Origin: Streptomyces sp. S3(2020)
Lineage (GTDB): Bacteria; Actinomycetota; Actinomycetes; Streptomycetales; Streptomycetaceae
Direction: 5' to 3'
NCBI RefSeq assembly: GCF_013044505.1
Contig: NZ_JABERD010000001.1
Location: 1-64,000, forward strand
Length of the DNA stretch: 64,000 bases
Position numbers and translations under genes: made by a program. Positions 8,442-17,636 of this stretch are shown here, one piece after another (position 1 is the first letter of the stretch; the number at the start of each line of letters is the position of its first letter). The notes below the pieces were generated by a model. It made no database searches. It was not told where the DNA came from and worked only from the letters and a program-made list of their open reading frames with translations.

Positions 8442-9187
8442 AGCTCACCCTGCGCGTCTGGCGGCAGAAGAACGCCGGCGCCGACGGCGCCATGTCCACC
8501 TACGAGGTGGACGGCATTTCCGCGGACATGTCGTTCCTGGAGATGCTCGACACCCTCAACGAGGACCTCATCCTGCGCGGCGAGGACCCGGTCGCCTTCG
8601 ACCACGACTGCCGCGAAGGCATCTGCGGCGCCTGCTCACTCGTCATCAACGGCGACGCGCACGGCCCGGAGCGGACCACGACGTGTCAGTTGCACATGCG
8701 GTCCTTCCGGGACGGCGACACGATCGACATCGAACCCTGGCGGGCCTCGGCCTTCCCGGTGATCAAAGACCTGGTGGTGGACCGGACCGCCTTCGACCGG
8801 ATCATCCAGGCCGGCGGCTACATCACCGCCCCCACCGGCGCCGCCCCCGAGGCCCATGCCACGCCGGTCCCCAAGCCGGACGCCGACTTCGCCTTCGAGC
8901 ACGCCGAATGCATCGGCTGCGGCGCCTGTGTCGCAGCGTGCCCCAACGGAGCCGCGATGCTCTTCACCTCCGCCAAGGTCAACCACCTCAACGTCCTGCC
9001 GCAGGGTGCGCCCGAGCGCGAGACGCGGGTGCTGGACATGGTGGCGCAGATGGACGAAGAGGGCTTCGGAGGCTGCACGTTGACCGGCGAGTGCGCGACC
9101 GCCTGCCCCAAGGGCATCCCGCTGGTCTCCATCACCGGCATGAACAAGGAGTGGCTGCGGGCCACGCGCAAGGTGGCGAAGCGCTAG
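8438..9187 (+). CDS. sdhB: Succinate dehydrogenase iron-sulfur subunit
   Basis: A 249-residue electron-transfer subunit linking SdhA to SdhC. It has all three cluster motifs: [2Fe-2S] ligands Cys58, Cys63, Cys66 and Cys83 (CREGICGAC), [4Fe-4S] Cys158, Cys161, Cys164 and Cys168 ([12 protein letters not shown]), and the [3Fe-4S] group Cys213, Cys219 and Cys223 ([16 protein letters not shown]). The ATG overlaps the sdhA stop (ATGA). Last gene of the operon, followed by a convergent terminator. Codon use is back to the C/G-ended style of the region. Confidence 0.96.
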   Translation: MKLTLRVWRQKNAGADGAMSTYEVDGISADMSFLEMLDTLNEDLILRGEDPVAFDHDCREGICGACSLVINGDAHGPERTTTCQLHMRSFRDGDTIDIEPWRASAFPVIKDLVVDRTAFDRIIQAGGYITAPTGAAPEAHATPVPKPDADFAFEHAECIGCGACVAACPNGAAMLFTSAKVNHLNVLPQGAPERETRVLDMVAQMDEEGFGGCTLTGECATACPKGIPLVSITGMNKEWLRATRKVAKR

Positions 9188-9223
9188 CGCCCCTCACCGA
9201 CCGTTCGCCGTCCAGCGCGGACG

Positions 9224-9260
9224 GGCGGGACCGGGCGTGGTGCTCACCTCCGGTCCCGCC
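9224..9260. terminator. Convergent terminator between sdhB and the HEAT-repeat gene
   Basis: An 11-bp perfect stem pairs GGCGGGACCGG (9224-9234) with CCGGTCCCGCC (9250-9260), with a 15-nt loop, midway between two converging genes. Confidence 0.7.
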
Positions 9261-9264
9261 AAGT

Positions 9265-11250
9265 TCACACGGCCAGCGCCTCGTCGATCAGCTCGCGGAA
9301 CTCCTCGTCCTGGAGGATCGCGCGGTAGTCGCCGTACGCCGAGATACGGCGGTCCTCGTCACGGAGGGCCTGAAGGGCGTCCCGTACCGTCGGGCCGATC
9401 GCACGGAAGCGGATCAGCGTCCGCAACGCCGTACGGAACAGCCCGAGGTACTCGTCCCCCGCGACGAACGCGAGAACCTGCTCCTCCAGGATCGGCCGGG
9501 CCGACCGGGGCTCCCCTGTCACCGTCCAGAGGGCGGCCGCCACCTCCACCCGGGTCAGGTCCTCGGCCTCCGTCAGAACGCGCCGCAGCTCGTCGGCGTA
9601 CGGCGCGGCCCGGAGGCCGAAGTCGGCGAGCTGACCGAACGGGAAGTACGGCGGCTCGCCCGGCTTCGGCAGGGTCTGCGCGAGCGCCCGGAGCACCTCG
9701 GCCGGGTCCGCGCCGCCGATGCGCCACAGGACCCACTGCAACCACCGTTGGTTCTCCGGTGGTTCGAGGGTCATCCGCTCGCGTACGGCGGGCGCGGCGG
9801 AGACGGCGGCGGAGCCCATCGCCGTCAGCGCGTCGGCGGCGTCGTGCCAGCGGAACTCGTCCGCCACACAGGCCGTGACCTCCGGCAGGGCGGGCAGCGC
9901 GGCCGTTCCCCAGACCTTGAGCGTCATCAGAAGGTCGGCCCGCACCGAGCCGGGCAGGGCGGGGTCGGTCAGTTCCCGTCGCAGCTCCTCCCGCACCGCC
10001 GGCAGGAGGGTGCCCGCGTGGGCCCGGAGCGGGCCCAGGACGTCCACGATGTCGGGGCTGCGCGGGTCGCTGATGACATAGCTCCGGCCGCGCCGCGAGC
10101 GCCACACCGTACAGAGTCCCTGGACCAGGCCAGGCAGCGCCCGGGGGTCGTCCATCCGGGCCAGCGCCCAGCGGGCGTGCTCGCCGACCGTGCCCTCCAG
10201 GAACTCGTCCTCGCCCGGGTCGTCGAGGAGCGCGGCGAGCCGGTCGGCGTGGGCGGCGGCGCGCGGACCGAGGGCGGCGAGGAGGTGCACGGCCCGGTAG
10301 CGCAGGGCGGGGTCCGGATGGTCCAGGAGAGCGCCGGCGAGCGTGGTCACCGAGGAGGCGACCGACCGGCGACGGGCCAGCAGCCGCCAGGCGTGGTCCA
10401 GAACGGTTCGCAGGAGGTCGAGGTCGGCGGCCGGGTCCGCCGCCGCGGCCAGCCGGGTGAGGAACGCGGTCGCCTCGGCGGGCGCGTCCTCGAACAGAGC
10501 CGCCGTCCAGAAGGCGACGTCCTCGCGGGAGTAGGGGACTTCGACGTCCGGCAGATACCAGACGGCCTCCCAGCGTGACCGTACGGCGGGGTTCACGAGC
10601 GCCGCGAGCAGCTGGTCACGTTCCCGCAGCGCGATCCCGGGGTCCGTCTCCGCGGCGGCGTGCACGGCCGCCACCCGCACGACGGGATCGTCCTCCCGCA
10701 GCCCCTCGGCCAGGGCCGCACGGACCTCCGGTTCGCCGGCGAGCCGACCCAACGTGAACAGCACGGGCAGCCGTACCGACAGATCCCGTTCGGCCCGCCA
10801 TCGTCTCAGCAGCTCGGCGGAACCGTTCGCGAGCGGCACCGCCGCCCTGCGTACCGCCGGGTCCTGGTCGGTGAGCAGGGCCTCGATCGCCGCGCGCTCC
10901 CGCGCCCAGGCGTCTGTCCAGCCCGGGTCCACCAGGTGCGGCGCGCAGTGCTCCGCACTCCAGGCCAGGCTGCCCAGCAGCTCCACGAGCGAGGGCCGCG
11001 CGCCCGTGCCCGGGTCGGCCGCGAGCGCGACGACGAACGGCAGCGTGGCCGTCGCCGCCGAGCCGACACCGTACGCCTCCAGCGCGAGGGCGGAGAACAG
11101 GGGCCAGCAGTCGTCCTCCGTCGAGGCGGGCCCCTTGCGCAGGAGCCGGCGCAGCACCCGGCGCACCTCCTTGACCGGTACGCCGGGATCCACCGACGTC
11201 AGCCGTTCCCACGGCAACGCGTCCAGCGCCTCTTCCGACAGGTCCTCCAC
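9265..11250 (-). CDS. HEAT/PBS-lyase-like repeat protein
   Basis: A 661-residue protein built almost wholly of alpha-helical HEAT-type repeats. Recurring units read like DPAVRRAAVPLA, DDPVVRVAAVHAAAE and HPDPALRYRAVHLLAALGP at roughly 35-40 residue spacing. There is no catalytic domain, signal peptide or membrane segment. Such proteins are protein-interaction scaffolds, and no specific partner is evident. It starts MEDLSEEALDALPWERL and is transcribed alone, diverging from olsB across about 270 bp in which I see no further gene. Function unknown. Confidence 0.8.
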   Translation of the reverse strand: MEDLSEEALDALPWERLTSVDPGVPVKEVRRVLRRLLRKGPASTEDDCWPLFSALALEAYGVGSAATATLPFVVALAADPGTGARPSLVELLGSLAWSAEHCAPHLVDPGWTDAWARERAAIEALLTDQDPAVRRAAVPLANGSAELLRRWRAERDLSVRLPVLFTLGRLAGEPEVRAALAEGLREDDPVVRVAAVHAAAETDPGIALRERDQLLAALVNPAVRSRWEAVWYLPDVEVPYSREDVAFWTAALFEDAPAEATAFLTRLAAAADPAADLDLLRTVLDHAWRLLARRRSVASSVTTLAGALLDHPDPALRYRAVHLLAALGPRAAAHADRLAALLDDPGEDEFLEGTVGEHARWALARMDDPRALPGLVQGLCTVWRSRRGRSYVISDPRSPDIVDVLGPLRAHAGTLLPAVREELRRELTDPALPGSVRADLLMTLKVWGTAALPALPEVTACVADEFRWHDAADALTAMGSAAVSAAPAVRERMTLEPPENQRWLQWVLWRIGGADPAEVLRALAQTLPKPGEPPYFPFGQLADFGLRAAPYADELRRVLTEAEDLTRVEVAAALWTVTGEPRSARPILEEQVLAFVAGDEYLGLFRTALRTLIRFRAIGPTVRDALQALRDEDRRISAYGDYRAILQDEEFRELIDEALAV

Positions 11251-11522
11251 GCGCGTGCGCCTCCGTTCCCCGTTGATCGGCTCCGGAGGTGAGACGGTCC
11301 TGGCAGGCCGCCGGTTGCCCCGTCGGCCATCTGTCCGACACCGGCCCGTCGACGGAGTCCGGCACTCCCGACACCCGGCCCGAGCCGTTCAACCTCCGCA
11401 CATCAGCACTCCCGGAACCGGTCACGTACACGCCAATCGACGTAGGCACAACAGTGGTGCGGGCCGGATCCACCGGCCCACCGGGTGCCGTCCCCGAACC
11501 GGCCCGTGACCTGGAGTGAGCC

Positions 11523-12290
11523 ATGACCGCCGTATCCGCTCTGGACTCCCCGCCCCTCTCCGCCGCTCCCACCCGCTACACCGTCACCCTCGCCCGCGAC
11601 GAGTCCGATGTACGCGCCGCCCAGCGGCTGCGCCACGACGTGTTCGCCGGGGAGATGGGCGCCCTGCTGTCGTCCCCGCAGCCGGGCCACGACATCGACC
11701 CCTTCGACGCCTACTGCGACCACCTGCTCGTCACCGACACCCTCACCGGCCAGGTCGTCGGCACCTATCGGCTGCTGCCGCCGGAGCGGGCCGCGGTGGC
11801 CGGACGGCTGTACTCGGAGAGCGAGTTCGACCTGTCCCGCATCGACGCCCTGCGTCCCGGTCTCGTCGAGGTGGGCCGTTCCTGTGTGCACCCCGCCCAC
11901 CGGGACGGCGCCGTCATCGGGCTCATCTGGGCCGGCATCGCCCGCTACATGGTCGAGCGCGGCCACGAATGGCTGGCCGGCTGCTGCTCGATCCCGCTCG
12001 CGGACGGCGGCGCGCTCGCGTCGGCGACCTGGGAGCGGGTGCGGGACAAGCACCTGGCGCCGCAGGAGTACCGCGTACGACCGTTGCTGCCCTGGGTCCC
12101 GGGACAGCCCGCGGCCGGCCGCGGTGAGCTGCCCGCCCTGCTGCGCGGCTACCTGCGCCTCGGCGCCTGGGTCTGCGGGGAGCCCGCCCACGACCCGGAC
12201 TTCGGGGTCGCCGACCTGTATGTGCTGCTGTCCATGCGCCGGGTCAACCCGCGCTATCTGCGGCACTTCCTCTCCCTCGTACCGGCCTGA
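11523..12290 (+). CDS. olsB: Ornithine-acyl-ACP N-acyltransferase (OlsB-like, GNAT fold)
   Basis: A 255-residue protein of the COG3176 GNAT family. Typical segments are the early RLRHDVFAGEMGA, the YCDHLLVTD strand with VVGTYRLL, and VEVGRSCVHPAHRDGAVIGLIWAGIA after it, the acyl-donor core. The family transfers a 3-hydroxyacyl chain from acyl carrier protein to the alpha-amino group of ornithine, giving lyso-ornithine lipid at the cytoplasmic membrane. GGAG precedes the ATG. The TGA and the next ATG share one base (TGATG). Pairing with the OlsA-like acyltransferase supports the call, and SCO0921-0920 are, as I recall, the S. coelicolor counterparts. Confidence 0.85.
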   Translation: MTAVSALDSPPLSAAPTRYTVTLARDESDVRAAQRLRHDVFAGEMGALLSSPQPGHDIDPFDAYCDHLLVTDTLTGQVVGTYRLLPPERAAVAGRLYSESEFDLSRIDALRPGLVEVGRSCVHPAHRDGAVIGLIWAGIARYMVERGHEWLAGCCSIPLADGGALASATWERVRDKHLAPQEYRVRPLLPWVPGQPAAGRGELPALLRGYLRLGAWVCGEPAHDPDFGVADLYVLLSMRRVNPRYLRHFLSLVPA

Positions 12291-13105
12291 TGAGCGTCTG
12301 GCTGCCCAGCGCGCCCTGCACCCCCGGGGCGTGCGTGGAGCCGGCGGGGTCCGGCACGGCGCTGCCGCGCGCCGTGCTGCGGCTGGCGGCGGTCATGGTC
12401 CTGGTGCTCGCCGGGGTCGTACTGTCGCCGCTCGGCGGGCTGATCCCCGCCGGTCCGGTGAGGCGGTGGTGCCGGTGGATCGTACGGGCCGCAGGGGTCC
12501 GGGTCCGTATCACCGGCGCCGCCGCGCCCACCGGCGGAGTGCTCCTGGTCGCCAACCACATCTCCTGGCTGGACATCCCGCTGCTCGCCGCCGTGCGCCC
12601 GGCCCGGATGGTCGCCAAGACCGAGATCCGGCAGTGGCCGGTGGCCGGCCCGCTGGTCGGGCAGGCGGCCGTCTTCATCGACCGGGACCGGCTGCGCGCC
12701 CTCCCGGACACGGTCGCCCGTATCGCGCGGGCCCTGCGTGCCGGGCAGGCGGTCGCGGTCTTCCCCGAGGGCAGCACCTGGTGCGGCCGCGCCCAGGGCA
12801 CCTTCCGCCGGGCCGTCTTCCAGGCCGCCCTGGACGCCGGGGTCCCCGTCCAGCCGGTACGTCTGCGGTACCGGCTCGACGGCGGTACGGCCAGCACGGC
12901 GCCCGCCTTCGTCGGGGAGGACACCCTGCTCGCCTCGGTGTGGCGGGTGGTGTCGGCGCGCGGGCTGGTGGCCGAGGTGGAGGTACGGGACGCCATCGCG
13001 CCCGGCAGCCACGCCGACCGCCGCTCGCTCGCGCTGGCCGCGCAGCCCGCGGCCGCACCCCAACCCGGCTGGATCCACTCGACGCCGGCCGCCCGGATGA
13101 TGTGA
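12290..13105 (+). CDS. olsA: OlsA-like 1-acyl-sn-glycerol-3-phosphate acyltransferase
   Basis: A 271-residue PlsC-family acyltransferase. An N-terminal membrane segment (about 25-50, [20 protein letters not shown]) precedes the HX4D catalytic motif NHISWLD (His90, Asp95) and FPEGSTW, which binds the acceptor. In context it should O-acylate lyso-ornithine lipid, the second and final step; a role as an ordinary phosphatidic-acid acyltransferase is the alternative. It is translationally coupled to olsB with 1 bp overlap. An AraC gene begins 7 bp downstream. Confidence 0.85.
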   Translation: MSVWLPSAPCTPGACVEPAGSGTALPRAVLRLAAVMVLVLAGVVLSPLGGLIPAGPVRRWCRWIVRAAGVRVRITGAAAPTGGVLLVANHISWLDIPLLAAVRPARMVAKTEIRQWPVAGPLVGQAAVFIDRDRLRALPDTVARIARALRAGQAVAVFPEGSTWCGRAQGTFRRAVFQAALDAGVPVQPVRLRYRLDGGTASTAPAFVGEDTLLASVWRVVSARGLVAEVEVRDAIAPGSHADRRSLALAAQPAAAPQPGWIHSTPAARMM

Positions 13106-13112
13106 TGGCGGA

Positions 13113-13514
13113 GTGAGCCGCGCCGCCGAAGAGAGCAACCGCCGTATGCTGCGGGCCCGGGACGCCATGGACCGCGCCTACGCGCAGCCGCTGGACGTCC
13201 CGGCCCTGGCCCGGATCGCCCATGTGTCCCCGGCGCACTTCACCCGCACCTTCCGCGCCACGTTCGGCGAGACCCCGCACCGCTATCTCCAGCGGCGTCG
13301 CGTCGAGCGGGCGATGTTCCTGCTGCGGGAGACCGATCGCAGCGTGACCGACATCTGCTTCGCGGTCGGCTTCGGCAGCCCGGGGACCTTCAGCCGCACC
13401 TTCAGTGGCATCGTCGGCCGCTCCCCGAGGACGTACCGCGGACAGGCCTCGGCGATCGCCGTACCGACGTGCTTCACGAAGGCGTGGACCCGGCCCAGGG
13501 ACCCGGCCGACTGA
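13113..13514 (+). CDS. Short AraC-family transcriptional regulator
   Basis: A 133-residue protein that is essentially one AraC double helix-turn-helix domain. LDVPALARIAHVSPAHFTR is the first helix-turn-helix, followed by FGETPHRYLQRRRVERA. The second is VTDICFAVGFGSPGTFSRTF, then GRSPRTYR. There is no ligand domain. The GTG at 13113 has GGCGGA directly against it, so an in-frame ATG at 13146 with GAGAG upstream is an alternative start. It follows olsA by 7 bp and precedes the VOC gene by 48 bp. An AraC-VOC pair is a frequent Streptomyces arrangement, the regulator probably controlling the VOC gene. Confidence 0.85.
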   Translation: MSRAAEESNRRMLRARDAMDRAYAQPLDVPALARIAHVSPAHFTRTFRATFGETPHRYLQRRRVERAMFLLRETDRSVTDICFAVGFGSPGTFSRTFSGIVGRSPRTYRGQASAIAVPTCFTKAWTRPRDPAD

Positions 13515-13562
13515 GCAGTTCTGGATAAGTTTTCGCCCGGTCCGCTCGGTAGCGTGAGGCAC

Positions 13563-13973
13563 ATGTTCACCGCCATCACACACTCACAGATCTACGTCCT
13601 CGACCAGGACGAGGCCCTCGACTTCTACGTCGGCAAGCTCGGCCTGGAGGTCCACACCGACGCCGACCTCGGCTTCATGCGCTGGCTCACCGTCAACGTC
13701 CCCGGCCACCCGGACCGGCAGCTCCTGCTGGAGCGGCCGGGGCAGCCGGCGCTGTCCGAGGAGACGGCGGCGCAGGTCCGTGACCTGCTCACCAAGGGCG
13801 CCATGGGCGGCCACCTCATCTTCAGCACCGACGACTGCCGCAAGACGTGCGAGACCCTGCGCGGCCGCGGCGTCGAGATCACCGACGAACCCACCGAGCG
13901 TCCGTACGGCATCGACTGCGGTGTGCGCGACCCCTTCGGCAACAGCATCCGCTTCACCCAGCCGAAGGAGTAG
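13563..13973 (+). CDS. VOC-family (glyoxalase/dioxygenase superfamily) protein
   Basis: A 136-residue protein with two beta-alpha-beta-beta-beta modules typical of the VOC fold: YVLDQDEALDFYVGKLGLEV in the first half, GGHLIFSTDDCRKTCETLRGRGVEI in the second, ending VRDPFGNSIRF. Members are metal-dependent glyoxalases, dioxygenases or binding proteins; substrate unknown. ATG 13563 is chosen over the in-frame GTG 13554. TAGCGT (13550-13555) sits 7 nt before the ATG, so it may be leaderless. Its 3' end lies against the decayed uvrA gene on the other strand, whose frame no longer stops before this gene. Confidence 0.88.
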   Translation: MFTAITHSQIYVLDQDEALDFYVGKLGLEVHTDADLGFMRWLTVNVPGHPDRQLLLERPGQPALSEETAAQVRDLLTKGAMGGHLIFSTDDCRKTCETLRGRGVEITDEPTERPYGIDCGVRDPFGNSIRFTQPKE

Positions 13974-13975
13974 CC

Positions 13976-15136
13976 GCTGCCGCCCGGCCGGATCGCCGCG
14001 GCCAGATGCGGCGCCGTGGCGCTGCCCGCCGCCCGGGCCACCTCCGTCGGCGGGCCCGCCGCCACGATCCGGCCGCCCTCGTCGCCGCCGCCCGGGCCCA
14101 GATCGATCACCCAGTCGGCGCCCGCGACGACGGACATGTCGTGCTCGACGACGATGACGGTGTGCCCGGCGTCGACGAGTTCGTGGAGCCGGCACATCAG
14201 GACCTCGACGTCGGCCGGGTGCAGGCCGGTGGTCGGCTCGTCCAGGAGGTAGAGGGTGTGGCCGCGGCGCCCGCGCTGCAACTCACCTGCCAGCTTGATG
14301 CGTTGGGCCTCGCCGCCGGAGAGCTCGGTGGCGGGCCGGCCCAGCCGCAGACAGCCGAGGCCGACGTCGAGGAGGGTGGCGAGGCTGCGGGTGACGGGCG
14401 GGGTGTCGGCGAAGAACTCCGCCGCGGACGCCACCGTCAGGTCCAGCACCTGGGCGATGTTCCGGCCCCGGTACGTCACTTCGAGCGTCCCGGGGTTGTA
14501 GCGGGCCCCGCCGCAGTCCGGGCAGGGCGCGTAGGTGCTCGGCAGGAACAGCAGCTCGACGCTGACGAACCCCTCGCCCTGTCAGGTCTCGCAGCGCCCG
14601 CCGGCCACGTTGAAGGAGAACCGGCCGACGCCGAAGCCGCGCGCGCGTGCCTGGTCCGTGGCCGCGAACTCCTTGCGTACGACGTCGAAGAGGCCGGTGC
14701 AGGTGGCCAGGTTGGAGCGCGGGGTGCGTCCGATCGGCCGCTGGTCGACCGAGACGAGCCGTCCCACGCCCGCCGACTCCTCGGTGATCTCCCCGACGAG
14801 CGTGGACTTCCCGGACCCGGAGACCCCCGTCACCGCCGTGAAGGCACCCAGCGGGAACTCCGCCGTCACCCCGCGCAGGTTGTGCGGCAGCCCCGTGATC
14901 TCACCGACCTTGGGCGCACCCACCTGATGGATCAGCCGGCGTGCGTAGGGCGCGACGGACTCGAAGTACCGGCGCTGGGCCTCGGCGTAGGTCGTCCCGA
15001 ACGCCAGCGATGACTTCCCGGACCCCGACACCCCTGTGAACACGGCCAGCACATCCCGTGGGATGTCGACGTCCACGCCCTTGAGGTTGTGCTCGCGAGC
15101 GCCGCGGACGCGGACACAAGGGTCATGGGGGTGCAT
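13976..15136 (-). pseudogene. Decayed UvrA-like (UvrA2) ABC excinuclease subunit
   Basis: The 5' part (from ATG 15136) encodes [19 protein letters not shown], a Walker A (GVSGSGKSS) and [18 protein letters not shown]. It runs to GEITGLP and then joins directly to [13 protein letters not shown] and a second Walker A (GVSGSGKST). In intact UvrA-type proteins roughly 350-400 residues separate these points, so the first signature/Walker B half is missing. At 14581-14583 TGA replaces the first Cys codon of the second zinc-finger CxxC (GGRCET-stop-QGEGF). Past it the frame continues through CPDCGG, LSGGEAQRIKLA and LLDEPTTGLHPADVE. The normal stop is also lost; the frame reads antisense into the VOC gene to 13625. 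Two short ORFs remain (14582-15142 and 13625-14479). No functional product expected. Confidence 0.85.
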
Positions 15137-15147
15137 GGACAAGAGCT

Positions 15148-16146
15148 CTAACCGGAGGTGATCGAGGCCAGCCTCCGGTAGGAGTCCAGCAGGCCCTCGC
15201 GGTCGTACGTGCTGGTCGTGACCAGGAGTTCCTGCGCTCCCGTCTCCTTCAGGACCGTCTCCAGCTCGTGGGCGACCTGGTCCTCGGTCCCCGCGATGTG
15301 GCCGGTGAGGCCGGACTCGTAGAAGCCGCGTTCCTTGTCGGTCATCCGGAGGGACTCCACGCGCTCGGCGGGCGGCAGGGGCGGGAAGGTGCCGTGGGTG
15401 CGGGAGTGGGCCATGGACCAGGCCTCCGGGATCAGGAGGCGGCGGGCGTCCTCGGGGGTGGCGGCGACCGCGATCGTGCCGGAGATCACGACGTAGGGTT
15501 CCGGCGCCCAGGGAGAGGGGCGGAAGTGGGTGCGGTAGTGGTCGATGCCGCGCCGCATCCGGTCGCGGCCGCGGAGGTCGCCGATGACCATGGGCAGGCC
15601 GGCGCGGGCGGCGATCGCGGCGCCCTCGCCCATCGCGAGGACGAACGGTGGCACCGTCAGCCCCTCCGCGGGGCGGGCGTGCACCCCGGTCGGGGAGGTG
15701 CCGCGGAACCAGCCGAGCAGTTCGTCGAGCTGGCCTTCGAAGTCGTCGGCGTCGTCCTTGCCGCGGCCCAGCGCCTTGCGTACGCCGTCGGTGAAGCCGA
15801 CCGAGCGGCCCAGCCCCATGTCGATGCGGCCGGGGAAGAGGGACTCCAGGACGCCGAACTGCTCGGCCACGACCAGTGGCCGGTGGTTGGGCAGCATCAC
15901 GCCGCCCGTCCCGACCCGGATCGTCCGCGTCGCCCCGGCCACGGCGGCGGCGAGCACGGTCGGTGCGGAACCGGCGACGCCGGGTACCCCGTGGTGCTCC
16001 GAGACCCAGAACCGGTGGTAGCCGAGCCCCTCCAGCTCCTGCGCGAACCGCACGGTGTCACGCAGCGCCTCGGCGTCCGAGCGGCCCTCACGGGTGCGGG
16101 AACGGTCGAGGACGGAGAAGCGGGTGGCGGCGATCAGGGAGGTCAC
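15148..16146 (-). CDS. LLM-class flavin-dependent oxidoreductase (luciferase-like)
   Basis: A 332-residue bacterial-luciferase-fold protein of the MsnO8/alkanal-monooxygenase-like group. It begins [20 protein letters not shown] and carries [59 protein letters not shown] and [15 protein letters not shown], the conserved barrel segments around FMNH2. Substrate unknown. The start is GTG 16146; the frame is open further upstream but that region overlaps the COG0523 gene antisense-free in the same strand and lacks homology. It lies 59 bp downstream of that gene on the same strand and may be read through from it. Confidence 0.86.
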   Translation of the reverse strand: MTSLIAATRFSVLDRSRTREGRSDAEALRDTVRFAQELEGLGYHRFWVSEHHGVPGVAGSAPTVLAAAVAGATRTIRVGTGGVMLPNHRPLVVAEQFGVLESLFPGRIDMGLGRSVGFTDGVRKALGRGKDDADDFEGQLDELLGWFRGTSPTGVHARPAEGLTVPPFVLAMGEGAAIAARAGLPMVIGDLRGRDRMRRGIDHYRTHFRPSPWAPEPYVVISGTIAVAATPEDARRLLIPEAWSMAHSRTHGTFPPLPPAERVESLRMTDKERGFYESGLTGHIAGTEDQVAHELETVLKETGAQELLVTTSTYDREGLLDSYRRLASITSG

Positions 16147-16205
16147 AGGGTGTTCAACGCCGAGGGCGCCGTGACATTCCCGGCGCCGACCGGTGTCGCC
16201 CGGTG

Positions 16206-17378
16206 TCAGGGGGCGGACACGGCGTGCTCGTGCTCGCAGGTGTCGTCGATGCCGTAGGTGTCCCACGCCGGGAAGGGGTCGGCGTCGGTGTCGGGGACGC
16301 TCTCTCCCGGGGCCATGAGGCAGGCGGCCAGGGAGGTGTGCAGCCGCGCGGTCTCCAGCCGCGTGCCGATGAGGACCAGCTCCTGTGCGTACGGCGCCTC
16401 GTCGTCGTGGGCCGCCGATGGCTCGAAGCGGGCCACCGAGCCGGCCTGGGACCACAGACCGGTGACGTGCGGGCGGGTGGACAGGGTGAAGAAGCCTTTG
16501 GAGCGGAGGACGCGGCCGTACGCCCCGCTGTCCAAATCCTGTGTCACGAACGTCCACAACCGGGCGGGGTGGAAGGGGAGTTCGGAGCGGAAGACCATGG
16601 AGGAGACGCCGTACTCCTCGGTCTCGGGGATGTGCTCGCCGTTGAGTTCCCGGACCCAGCCCGGCGCCTGTTGGGCGCGCTCCAGGTCGAACAGGCCGGT
16701 GCCCAGGACCTGTCGGAGCGCCACGCGCGCGTGGCGTGCGTCGACGATCCGGGCGACGGGGTTGAGGCGGCGCAGTGCCGCCCGCAGCCGGGCCGCGGCG
16801 TCCGTGTCCACCAGGTCGAGCTTGTTGAGGACGATGACGTCCGCGAACTCGATCTGGTCGACCAGCAGATCGCTGACCGTGCGCTCGTCGTCCTCGAAGG
16901 GGGCCAGTCCCCGCTCGGCCAGTTCGTCGCCGCTGTCCAGCTCGGGCAGGAAGTTGGCCGCGTCCACGACCGTGACCATGGTGTCCAGACGGGCGACGTC
17001 CCCGAGCGTGGCCCCGTCGTCGCGGGCGAACGCGAAGGTGGCCGCCACCGGCATCGGCTCGGAGATGCCGGACGACTCGATGAGGAGGTGGTCGAAGCGG
17101 CCCTCCCGGGCGAGGCGGTCCACCTCCTCCAGCAGGTCGTCGCGGAGGGTGCAGCAGATACAGCCGTTGGTCATCTCGACCAGGCGTTCCTCGGTCCGCG
17201 ACAGCGCGGCCTCGCCGCCCCGCACCAGCGCGGCGTCGATGTTGACCTCGCTCATGTCATTGACGATCACGGCGACCCGCAGGCCCTCGCGGTTGGCCAG
17301 CACATGGTTGAGCAGTGTGGTCTTGCCCGCCCCGAGGAACCCGGACAGGACGGTGACCGGCAGACGGTCGTACGGCAT
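16206..17378 (-). CDS. COG0523 (CobW/ZagA-like) GTPase, probable zinc metallochaperone
   Basis: A 390-residue G3E-family P-loop GTPase. It shows Walker A GAGKTT (16-21), the metal-binding CICC (73-76, in TNGCICCTL), SSGISEP switch region, VLNKLDLVD as the guanine-specificity NKxD, and the CobW C-terminal domain (about 290-370). The C-terminus has CEHEH, a possible extra metal site. It lies 6 bp after a zinc-ribbon-less L32 gene and behind a Zur-like box, the arrangement of zinc-starvation operons, so delivery of zinc (rather than cobalamin-cobalt or nitrile hydratase metal) is the best inference. Confidence 0.87.
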   Translation of the reverse strand: MPYDRLPVTVLSGFLGAGKTTLLNHVLANREGLRVAVIVNDMSEVNIDAALVRGGEAALSRTEERLVEMTNGCICCTLRDDLLEEVDRLAREGRFDHLLIESSGISEPMPVAATFAFARDDGATLGDVARLDTMVTVVDAANFLPELDSGDELAERGLAPFEDDERTVSDLLVDQIEFADVIVLNKLDLVDTDAAARLRAALRRLNPVARIVDARHARVALRQVLGTGLFDLERAQQAPGWVRELNGEHIPETEEYGVSSMVFRSELPFHPARLWTFVTQDLDSGAYGRVLRSKGFFTLSTRPHVTGLWSQAGSVARFEPSAAHDDEAPYAQELVLIGTRLETARLHTSLAACLMAPGESVPDTDADPFPAWDTYGIDDTCEHEHAVSAP

Positions 17379-17384
17379 CGGGGC

Positions 17385-17555
17385 TCAGCCCTCGGGGCGC
17401 AGCAGGCCGCGCTCGTAGGCCTTCACGAGGTTCTGCGGTACGAGGTGCCGCACCCCGTCGATCGTGACGGGCACCAGCGACGGCGTGGCCGCCTTCCACT
17501 GCGCGCGGCGGTGGCGGGTGTTGCTGCGGGACATCTTCCGCTTGGGGACAGCCAT
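17385..17555 (-). CDS. rpmF: Ribosomal protein L32, zinc-independent (C-minus) paralogue
   Basis: A 56-residue protein, [20 protein letters not shown] at the start as in L32, but with no Cys anywhere: the C-terminal zinc ribbon is replaced by [17 protein letters not shown]-minus L32 paralogues replace the zinc-binding form when zinc is scarce and free zinc for other proteins. AGGAGG precedes the ATG. A Zur-like palindrome lies about 45 bp upstream, and the COG0523 gene follows 6 bp after the stop, so the two form a zinc-starvation operon. Confidence 0.95.
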   Translation of the reverse strand: MAVPKRKMSRSNTRHRRAQWKAATPSLVPVTIDGVRHLVPQNLVKAYERGLLRPEG

Positions 17556-17599
17556 GACAGGGACCTCCTCGGTGGGGCAGCGAGCACCGAGGACGCTAC

Positions 17600-17622
17600 A
17601 TGAAAATGGATCCCATTAACAA
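17600..17622. promoter_or_regulatory. Candidate Zur box upstream of the C-minus L32 gene
   Basis: TGAAAATG (17601-17608), a 5-bp spacer and CATTAACA (17614-17621) form an inverted repeat with 6 of 8 pairs matching. The TGAAAATG half-site is that of actinobacterial Zur operators. It is A/T-rich against its surroundings and lies where a repressor would block the rpmF-COG0523 promoter. It also lies just downstream of the pectate lyase stop on the same strand. Confidence 0.65.
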
Positions 17623-17636
17623 TTGGGGTCGCTTCG

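Noticed and set aside
11289..11519. 76-codon frame between the HEAT gene and olsB
   Set aside because: No ribosome-binding site, Pro/Thr-rich composition, no family; it occupies a divergent promoter region.
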